Assembly (NCBI GenBank): GCA_003229755.1
Contig: QIFJ01000113.1
Span: 1 to 9,996 of the forward strand
Origin: Pseudomonadota bacterium
Lineage (GTDB): Bacteria; BMS3Abin14
Direction: 5' to 3'
DNA: 9,996 nt
The notes under the pieces are model-generated. The model did no database searches, was not told the DNA's origin, and was given only the letters and a program-made list of their open reading frames with translations. The position numbers and the translations under genes are program-made. Positions 4,386 through 9,996 of the stretch are shown here, one piece after another (the stretch's first letter is position 1; each line of letters begins with the position of its first letter).

Positions 4386-6953
4386 ATGTCTAATGAAAAG
4401 AAGGGTAAAAAGAGCGGTTCCAACCAGATGGACCAGATAGGTCTTGAACTACGACAGAAGAACAGGGGCTTAATAGGAGTAGACAGCAAGATCCCTATTA
4501 AGGATTCTTCTGTGCTGAGCCTGCTCTATACTCCCGGTGTGGCGGCGCCATGTCTGGAGATAGCGCGGGATGCAATGAGATCTTTTGATCTCACGTGCAG
4601 GGGTAACACAATAGCCGTTGTCAGTGACGGCTCCGCTGTTTATGGTCTCGGGAATACGGGCGCCGGTTCGGCCCTGGCCATGCTTGAGGGCAGAAGTGTG
4701 TTCTTCAAGACTTTCGCCGGTGTGGATGCCCTACCAATTGCCCTAAATACCCAGGACTGCGACGAGATCGTGGACGTATGTCTCAGACTCTCCACCAGCT
4801 TCGGAGGAATAGTTCTCGAAGATATTGCTGCTCCCAAGTGCTTCACTCTGGAAAGAAACCTCAAAAAAGCCACCAGGATACCAGTATTTCACAACGATCA
4901 ACATGGAGCTGCTATTGCGGTGCTTGCGGCACTTATCAACGCGCTGAAGTTGGTGGAAAAGCGGATCGAGAAAGTCAAGATCGTGGTCAGCGGCGCGGGA
5001 GCGGCCGGAATCAGCACGGCGGATCTTTTGCTTGCGGCTGGAGCCAGGAATATAGTGCTCTGCGACAGATATGGAGCCATTTACCGTTACCGGCTCCATC
5101 CCATGAACTGGGCCAAATCCGAGATCTCCCTTAAAACAAACCGTAAACGGAAAAACGGTTCCCTCAGGGAGATTATGGAAGGAACCGATGTGTTCATCGG
5201 CCTTTCGGCCCCGGGGATAGTGTCTGGGGATATGGTAAAGAGCATGAACAAGGGCGCCATTGTTTTTGCCATGGCAAACCCCATTCCGGAAATAATGCCT
5301 GATGAGGCCCTGAAGGCCGGTGCGGTGGTAGTAGGCTCCGGGAGGTCTGACTATCCCAACGAAATAAACTCTGCCTATGTAGCTCCTGGCCTCTACCGCG
5401 GGCTTCTTGATGTTCGGGCGGTGCGGATCACCGAACAGATGTATCTTGCCGCGGCAGAGGTTGTCGCCGGCATGGTGAGTGAAGACAAGCTGAATCCCGC
5501 CAACATAGTTCCTCCCATATTCGATTTTCGGATCGCCTGCGATCTCGCCCGGGTAGTTGCCGAAACGGCCATTGATGCCGGCGATGCCAGAGTTCCTGTC
5601 TCACCGGCCCAGATCGAGAGAAAGACCCGTAAGATCATTTACGAGAACGAATACACGGTCCTTCCTCCCGTGCCACTCCGCAAGAAGAAAATGGATCTTA
5701 ACGAAGAATCCATCGATCTGCACCACAGGTATCAGGGCGTTCTCGAGGTAAAAGTGAAGGTTCCAGTCCGTGACGAATACCTCCTCAACAGGGTATACTT
5801 GCCCCCCGAGGCTACCGAGGCGAGCATCCTGATCTCCAGGGAGCCCGACAAGGTTTACGACCTGACCTGCAAGGGAAACCTGGTTGCCATAGTCAGCGAC
5901 GGCAGTGCCGTGCTTGGCCTTGGCAATATCGGGCCACGCGCTGCTCTGCCGGTGATGGAGGGCAAGGCCATCCTGTTCAAGACCTTTGCGGGTGTTGAGG
6001 CTTTCCCTATTTGCGTCTGTACCCAGGATGTGGACGAGATAGTTGAACTCGTGTGTGCGATCTCTCCAACATTCGGCGGAGTTAACCTTGAGGATATCTC
6101 GGCGCCCAGATGTTTCGAGATAGAGGAAAAGCTCAAGGCCCAAACGGACATTCCCATCTTCCACGACGACCAGCACGGCACCGCAGTCGTCACGCTGGCC
6201 GGTCTACTGAATTCTCTCAAGATAGTCGGCAAGACACTGGCCGATGTAAAGGTAGTGATGAACGGCGCCGGAGCGGCTTCCATCGCTACAGCGAAACTTC
6301 TCATGAAGGCAGGGGCGCAGAACATAATCCTGTGTGACATCGTTGGGACTATATTCAAGGGTAGAAGAAAGGGAATGAACCGTGTTCTCGTTGAGATGGC
6401 CAGGATCACGAACCAGGAGATGATCAAAGGGGGCACTGCCGATGCCATGAAGGGTGCGGACGTATTTTTGGGACTTTCCGCTCCCAATACGGTTAACAAA
6501 AAAATGGTTAAGAGCATGGCAAAAGACCCGATAGTATTTGCCATGGCTAATCCCGTTCCTGAGATAATGCCGGAGGAAGCTGCTGCGGCAGGCGCCGCGG
6601 TAGTGGCTACGGGGAGATCTGATTTCCGCAACCAGGTCAATAATTCCATGGCCTTTCCGGGGATTTTCAGGGGAGCTCTGGATGTCAGGGCTAGAAATAT
6701 AAACGATCAGATGAAAATAGCGGCAGCAGAAGCGATTGCCGGTTACATTGACGATAAACAACTGAAACCTGAATATATCATCCCAAGCACCATGGACTAC
6801 AGGGTGCCGCCTCTCGTGGCCGCGGCGGTGGCAAGGTCGGCCATGGAGACGGGCGAGGCCAAGATCAAGGTCTCTCCTGACGAGGTGGCGGCAAAGACAC
6901 TGGAGTATCTGTACGAAGGTACACTCAGATTCCTGGAAGAATCTGAGAAATAA
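4386..6953 (+). CDS. Tandem malic enzyme: two complete malic enzyme modules fused in one 855-aa chain
   Basis: Malic enzymes convert malate to pyruvate and CO2 with NAD(P)+ in the cytoplasm. A MaeB-type malic domain is about 430 aa, and this protein has two: about 16-425 and 440-855, roughly half identical by eye in the core. Both have the metal pair LED (E145/D146; E569/D570), a dinucleotide GAGAA motif (203-207; 627-631) and ANPxPEI (N298; N722). Module 1 has the Tyr loop LLYTPGVAAPC (Y48). However, Arg103 replaces the catalytic Lys (MEGK, E. coli MaeB K94), and HNDQHG (N170) replaces HDDQHG. Module 2 has K527 and D594/D595, but its Tyr loop reads VYLPPEATEAS (Y471) with one extra residue and no TPGVA. 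E. coli MaeB has a phosphotransacetylase tail instead; none is present here. The start ATG directly follows an in-frame TAG and has AGGA 6 nt upstream. Family is certain; activity of each half is not. Confidence 0.93.
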   Translation: MSNEKKGKKSGSNQMDQIGLELRQKNRGLIGVDSKIPIKDSSVLSLLYTPGVAAPCLEIARDAMRSFDLTCRGNTIAVVSDGSAVYGLGNTGAGSALAMLEGRSVFFKTFAGVDALPIALNTQDCDEIVDVCLRLSTSFGGIVLEDIAAPKCFTLERNLKKATRIPVFHNDQHGAAIAVLAALINALKLVEKRIEKVKIVVSGAGAAGISTADLLLAAGARNIVLCDRYGAIYRYRLHPMNWAKSEISLKTNRKRKNGSLREIMEGTDVFIGLSAPGIVSGDMVKSMNKGAIVFAMANPIPEIMPDEALKAGAVVVGSGRSDYPNEINSAYVAPGLYRGLLDVRAVRITEQMYLAAAEVVAGMVSEDKLNPANIVPPIFDFRIACDLARVVAETAIDAGDARVPVSPAQIERKTRKIIYENEYTVLPPVPLRKKKMDLNEESIDLHHRYQGVLEVKVKVPVRDEYLLNRVYLPPEATEASILISREPDKVYDLTCKGNLVAIVSDGSAVLGLGNIGPRAALPVMEGKAILFKTFAGVEAFPICVCTQDVDEIVELVCAISPTFGGVNLEDISAPRCFEIEEKLKAQTDIPIFHDDQHGTAVVTLAGLLNSLKIVGKTLADVKVVMNGAGAASIATAKLLMKAGAQNIILCDIVGTIFKGRRKGMNRVLVEMARITNQEMIKGGTADAMKGADVFLGLSAPNTVNKKMVKSMAKDPIVFAMANPVPEIMPEEAAAAGAAVVATGRSDFRNQVNNSMAFPGIFRGALDVRARNINDQMKIAAAEAIAGYIDDKQLKPEYIIPSTMDYRVPPLVAAAVARSAMETGEAKIKVSPDEVAAKTLEYLYEGTLRFLEESEK

Positions 6954-6963
6954 CGATTTAACT

Positions 6964-7051
6964 GGTTCCAGGTTCCAAGTTCCAGGTTCCAAGTAAAGTA
7001 CAGCTATAAACAGTGCACTTACATGGAACTTGGAAGTTGGAACATGGAACT
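6964..7051. repeat. Inverted pair of 7-bp repeat arrays forming a long hairpin
   Basis: The left array is four tandem units of GGTTCCA, one of them AGTTCCA (6964-6991). The right array has four units of the reverse type TGGAACn (7024-7051). Folding 6965-6991 against 7024-7050 pairs about 24 of 27 positions. The stem may continue inwards, with GTAAAGT (6993-6999) opposite ACTTAC (7017-7022). No T-run follows, so it is not a standard terminator. It fills most of the 125-nt gap between the malic enzyme and glcD, ending 27 nt before the glcD start. Confidence 0.75.
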
Positions 7052-7064
7052 GATGTGTATCATC

Positions 7065-7070
7065 AAAGGA
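7065..7070 (+). promoter_or_regulatory. Ribosome binding site that decides the glcD start
   Basis: AAAGGA lies 8 nt upstream of a GTG at 7079. This is the only well-spaced Shine-Dalgarno-like site before the conserved glcD region. It supports 7079 rather than the GTG at 7013, which lies in the loop of the repeat hairpin. Confidence 0.6.
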
Positions 7071-7078
7071 TAAAAGCA

Positions 7079-8512
7079 GTGGAAATAAAGACTCTTGATC
7101 AAAACAGCCGTAAGAAAATAAGAAAGATTGTCGGTAAACAATACTGTAGCGACCAGCCCGAGGACCTTCACCTTTATTCCTACGACGCCATGAACCGGCG
7201 GTACCTGCCGGACATGGTGGCCCATCCAGTAGACGAGAACGAGATCTCTGAAATCCTGCGCCTGGCGAATGCTGAGGGGTTTGCGGTTGTGCCCAGGGGG
7301 GCGGGAACAGGAATGACGGGCGGCTCCCTTGCTGTTGCCGGGGGGCTGGTAGTCAATACAGACCGCCTGAACAGGATACTTGAGGTGGACGAGGGCAACA
7401 TGACTGCGTGGGTCGAATCGGGCGTGATAAACGGCGTGCTTCAGGATGAGGTCGAAAAGGTAGGGCTATTCTTCCCCCCGGCCCCGTCCAGCATGAATAT
7501 CTCTACTCTGGGAGGCAACGCCGCTGAAAACGCCAGCGGGCTCCGGGCGGTTAAGTACGGTGTGACCAGAGACTACGTAATGGCCCTGGAGGTAGTTCTG
7601 CCTACGGGTGAGATAATCAACACTGGTTCCGCCGCGGCCAAAAGTGTGACGGGTTACGACCTTACCAGACTGTTGGTGGGGAGCGAGGGAACTTTAGGGA
7701 TCATTACAAAACTCCTCCTCCGCCTTCTGTCCAGGCCGGAATCTGTAAGGACGCTGATGGCTGTTTTTCCCGAGATCGAGGCCGCTTCGGTGACTGTTGC
7801 GAAGATCATGGCCAGCCGCGTAACCCCTTCTACCCTGGAGTTCATGGATAGATCCGCTATCAGGTGCGTTGAAGATTATCTAGAGCCGGGCCTTTCAGAC
7901 GAGGCCGCGGCTCTCCTGCTCATTGAAGTAGATGGTGATGAGGTCAGCGTGGATCAGCAGGCATCAATACTCCAGGAGATCTGCGAATCAGCCGGGGCCC
8001 TCTATGTAAAGAAAGCGGGGGATGAAAGTGAGGCCGAATCCCTCTGGAAGGCGAGGCACTCCCTTTCCCCCGCCATAATGAAGATTAGACCCCTGAAGAT
8101 AAACGAGGATGTTGTGGTCCCGCGGATGAAAATCCCTGAACTTGTCATGGGTATTGAGATGATCGCAGCAGAGCGCAATATCAATATAGTGGGCTTCGGC
8201 CACGCCGGAGACGGCAATGTCCATGCGAACATCCTGGTGGATCCGGCAGATAAAGATGAGATGGCCCAGGTTGATGGTGCTTTGAAAGACCTTTTTAAGC
8301 TTGTTGTCAGTCTGGATGGATCCATCTCGGGAGAGCACGGGATCGGCATCGCCAAGGCCCCTTACATGGGCATGGAGTTGAGTGCTGAATCCATGGAGCT
8401 CATGAGGCGCATTAAGATGGCCTTTGATCCCAACAATATCCTTAATCCGTACAAGACCTTTGATTTTGAGCCCTCAACAAAGAGCAGGGAAATTTCGAGA
8501 AGTTATGAATGA
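7079..8512 (+). CDS. glcD: FAD-linked 2-hydroxyacid dehydrogenase, glycolate oxidase / D-lactate dehydrogenase GlcD family
   Basis: The 477-aa product is GlcD-sized. The N-terminal PCMH-type FAD domain (about 47-226) has VVPRGAGTGMTGGS (about 70-83), where the FAD pyrophosphate binds, then PPAPSSMNISTLGGNAAENA and VTGYDLTRLLVGSEGTLGI. The C-terminal half carries GFGHAGDGNVHANI (about 373-385), with the two histidines expected in this family's active site. SGEHGIG (417-423) and FDPNNILNP (449-457) follow. The enzyme oxidises a 2-hydroxyacid (glycolate, D-lactate or similar) to the 2-oxoacid with FAD. Electrons would pass to the partner encoded by the next gene, with which it overlaps by 8 nt. 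No GlcE-type second flavin subunit is visible here, so a two-gene GlcD/GlcF arrangement is likely. Start is GTG with AAAGGA 8 nt upstream. The precise substrate cannot be read from sequence. Confidence 0.92.
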   Translation: MEIKTLDQNSRKKIRKIVGKQYCSDQPEDLHLYSYDAMNRRYLPDMVAHPVDENEISEILRLANAEGFAVVPRGAGTGMTGGSLAVAGGLVVNTDRLNRILEVDEGNMTAWVESGVINGVLQDEVEKVGLFFPPAPSSMNISTLGGNAAENASGLRAVKYGVTRDYVMALEVVLPTGEIINTGSAAAKSVTGYDLTRLLVGSEGTLGIITKLLLRLLSRPESVRTLMAVFPEIEAASVTVAKIMASRVTPSTLEFMDRSAIRCVEDYLEPGLSDEAAALLLIEVDGDEVSVDQQASILQEICESAGALYVKKAGDESEAESLWKARHSLSPAIMKIRPLKINEDVVVPRMKIPELVMGIEMIAAERNINIVGFGHAGDGNVHANILVDPADKDEMAQVDGALKDLFKLVVSLDGSISGEHGIGIAKAPYMGMELSAESMELMRRIKMAFDPNNILNPYKTFDFEPSTKSREISRSYE

Positions 8513-9920
8513 TGACTTCGAAAAAAGCCATGGATGGACTTTTTACGATCCTGTCATGAATAAGGCAGCAAGCAGGCTGGTTTCCATCAAGAGCTGTTCG
8601 GCATGTGTCAAGTGCGCCAAGTGCCATACAGTCTGTCCCGTATACTCGGTCGTTCCGAAAGAGTCCCATTCGGCCAGAGGCAAGATGGCGCTTATCGAAG
8701 CGGCTTCGGAGGGAAACCTTGCAGGTTCTGGAGTCCTCAGGGAGTACCTTGAGCTATGTCTCCTGTGCGGGGCCTGTGAGGAGGCGTGTCCCAACCTGGT
8801 TCCCACCGTTCCCATAATGCTGGAGGCCCGGGAGATGGTGGCTGATGATGTGGGCATCAAGGCCGGCAAGGGTATTTTACTCAACCACCTTCTGGGGGCA
8901 CTGAAAACCTTCAGGCTTGCCATGCGCACGGGCCGGGTGGCCCAGAGGCTGGTATTGTGCCGGATACCTCAAGAGGCCGGGCTTCGGCGTCGGTTTCCCA
9001 TGCCCCTCGTGCCCGAGGATAGAACTATTCCAGAGGTTTCGACTCGATTCTTTACTGAACTTGCGAGTGGCACTGTCAGGGAGGGCACAGGGCCGAGGGT
9101 AGGAATATTTGCCGGCTGCATGGTCAACTACTTCTACCCGGAGATGGGAATTACTATGATTGAGCTTCTGGCCGCCACTGGCGCTACAGTAGTAGTACCG
9201 GAGGATCAGGCCTGCTGCGGGATGCCCGCTTTAGCGGGAGGCGCCGGGGATACTGCCAGGGAACTTGCAGTAAAGAATCTGGAGGAGTTCGAGAAGTTCG
9301 ACCTGGATCTCATAGTCACCGGTTGCGCCAGTTGTGGAAGCAACCTGAAGGAAAATTATTCACGGCTTCTGGAAAAAAGAGGGGTAGATCCTGGCCGCGC
9401 GGGGAATTTCGTATCGAAAATATTCGACATTAACGAATTCATGACAGGTAAAGTCTTTTCAAGCCTTACTGAGGACGAACTCTCAGGGCCTGTGGAGAAA
9501 AGGGTGGTCACCTACCATCACCCCTGCCATCTTGGCAGGTTCCAGGGAATAAAGGATGAACCCGTCAGGCTGATCGAATCCATCCCGGGGGTAGAGTTCG
9601 TTCCCATGGAGGACGCAGACCGCTGTTGCGGTATGGGCGGGTCCTTCAGCATCGAGCACTACGATATCTCCAAGAGGATAAACGACGAAAAGGTGGGCAT
9701 GATAGGCGACACGGGAGCCGGGACCGTTGTGACGTCCTGCCCGGCATGTATCCTCCATATAAGGGACGGCCTCAGGCGTAATGGGATAGAGGGTGTTAAG
9801 GTGGTGCACGTTGTTCAGCTTCTGGCAGAGGCTATTGAATCGGGAGTGGATGCCGATCGGAAAAGGGATATAAGGAGGGTTCACGTGGGGAAAAAGGCGG
9901 ATCTCTCCCGGAGCCCCTGA
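8505..9920 (+). CDS. glcF: Iron-sulfur hydroxyacid oxidase subunit, GlcF family (two 4Fe-4S ferredoxin motifs, two CCG domains)
   Basis: The protein has 471 aa, about 60 more than E. coli GlcF (407). Near the N-terminus are two CxxCxxCxxxCP ferredoxin motifs: C34/C37/C40/C44, with an extra C31 just before, and C85/C88/C91/C95. Two cysteine-rich CCG domains follow, each with a lone Cys, a CCG and a CxxC: C205, C237-C238, C274/C277, and C341, C374-C375, C412/C415. Such domains also occur in HdrB and LutA/LldE, where they hold unusual Fe-S centres. The subunit would carry electrons from the GlcD flavin to quinone or another acceptor, probably at the membrane face; no membrane helix is obvious. 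The ATG at 8505 overlaps the glcD stop region by 8 nt, indicating translational coupling. A TTG at 8424 in the same frame was rejected because it lies deep inside glcD. The extra length is mostly a C-terminal charged tail and a linker at about 105-195. Confidence 0.92.
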   Translation: MNDDFEKSHGWTFYDPVMNKAASRLVSIKSCSACVKCAKCHTVCPVYSVVPKESHSARGKMALIEAASEGNLAGSGVLREYLELCLLCGACEEACPNLVPTVPIMLEAREMVADDVGIKAGKGILLNHLLGALKTFRLAMRTGRVAQRLVLCRIPQEAGLRRRFPMPLVPEDRTIPEVSTRFFTELASGTVREGTGPRVGIFAGCMVNYFYPEMGITMIELLAATGATVVVPEDQACCGMPALAGGAGDTARELAVKNLEEFEKFDLDLIVTGCASCGSNLKENYSRLLEKRGVDPGRAGNFVSKIFDINEFMTGKVFSSLTEDELSGPVEKRVVTYHHPCHLGRFQGIKDEPVRLIESIPGVEFVPMEDADRCCGMGGSFSIEHYDISKRINDEKVGMIGDTGAGTVVTSCPACILHIRDGLRRNGIEGVKVVHVVQLLAEAIESGVDADRKRDIRRVHVGKKADLSRSP

Positions 9921-9925
9921 AATCC

Positions 9926-9954
9926 TTGACAAAAGATATGCCCGATGTTATCAG
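9926..9954 (+). promoter_or_regulatory. Sigma70-type promoter for the downstream tRNA gene
   Basis: A perfect TTGACA (9926-9931) is followed after 17 bp by TATCAG (9949-9954), which matches TATAAT at 4 of 6 positions. It begins 5 nt after the glcF stop and would place a transcription start a few bases before the tRNA 5' end at 9967. Perfect -35 and optimal spacing make it the best promoter in the window. Confidence 0.6.
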
Positions 9955-9966
9955 GAGTCTGCTTGT

Positions 9967-9996
9967 TGCGGGGTGGAGCAGTCCGGTAGCTCGTTG
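9967..9996 (+). tRNA. Initiator tRNA-Met-like gene, 5' part only (cut by window edge)
   Basis: The last 30 nt read as acceptor TGCGGGG, positions 8-9 TG, D-stem GAGC, D-loop AGTCCGGTA, D-stem GCTC, then G and TTG starting the anticodon stem. This closely matches bacterial initiator tRNA-fMet, which in E. coli begins CGCGGGG. The anticodon lies beyond the window, so identity rests on the acceptor and D-arm alone. Position 1 is T here, where the usual initiator has C facing A72. If position 72 is A, the hallmark 1-72 mismatch would be lost; this cannot be judged from the part visible. Confidence 0.7.

Noticed and set aside
4386..6953. Assembly duplication of a single malic enzyme gene
   Set aside because: The two halves differ at about half of aligned residues and throughout at the DNA level, so the duplication is ancient and real.
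5855..6992. Long antisense open frames (5855-6649 and 6204-6992)
   Set aside because: They lie opposite the malic enzyme gene, show no recognisable family, and are explained by its codon pattern.
6964..7051. Possible CRISPR array
   Set aside because: Units are 7 bp with no spacers, the two arrays are inverted to each other, and no cas genes are present.
7013..7078. GTG at 7013 extending GlcD by 22 residues
   Set aside because: The start lies in the loop of the repeat hairpin and the extension is translated repeat; GTG 7079 has AAAGGA at good spacing.
8424..8504. TTG at 8424 extending GlcF by 27 residues within glcD
   Set aside because: It would overlap conserved glcD coding sequence by about 90 nt; ATG 8505 gives the usual short coupled overlap.

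Overview
All genes in this window read on the + strand and belong to ordinary bacterial families. The best guess for the source is an anaerobic or facultative Gram-negative bacterium, perhaps Desulfobacterota (former Deltaproteobacteria) or a relative. The grounds are a periplasmic binding protein with a cleavable signal peptide, a GlcD/GlcF hydroxyacid oxidase pair with HdrB-like cysteine domains, a nickel-type LarA racemase, and short degenerate repeats in the gaps. This placement is an inference from gene content; no rRNA or other phylogenetic marker is present.

Layout. 2-2540: the C-terminal end of a fumarylacetoacetate-hydrolase-family protein, overlapping by 4 nt a PdxA-type dehydrogenase (H169/H213/H268 metal triad), followed 38 nt later by a branched-chain-amino-acid-type ABC substrate-binding protein. 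No permease or ATPase gene for it is visible. 2637-3932: a LarA-family nickel-pincer 2-hydroxyacid racemase, ending in a perfect 12-bp hairpin. 3933-4385: a 453-bp spacer with no gene, full of short repeats (heptamer tandems, hairpins, a CATTGCGAG...GAAGCAATC element). 4386-6953: one uninterrupted gene encoding two complete malic enzyme modules in tandem (855 aa). 6954-7078: a spacer with two opposed arrays of a 7-bp repeat that can fold into a long hairpin. 7079-9920: glcD and glcF, overlapping by 8 nt, encoding an FAD hydroxyacid dehydrogenase and its iron-sulfur partner. 9926-9996: a promoter and the first 30 nt of an initiator-tRNA-like gene cut off by the window edge.

How they may work together (inference). 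The common theme is 2-hydroxycarboxylic acid oxidation. LarA would interconvert the stereoisomers of a hydroxyacid. GlcD/GlcF would oxidise one of them to the 2-oxoacid and pass electrons through Fe-S centres. The malic enzyme would link malate to pyruvate. PdxA together with the FAH-family enzyme fits catabolism of small phosphorylated sugar acids (PdxA2 type) at least as well as vitamin B6 synthesis.

The most unusual item is the tandem malic enzyme. Its first half keeps the catalytic Tyr loop but has Arg for the catalytic Lys and Asn for the catalytic Asp. Its second half keeps Lys and Asp but has a degenerate Tyr loop. The two halves are therefore defective in complementary ways.
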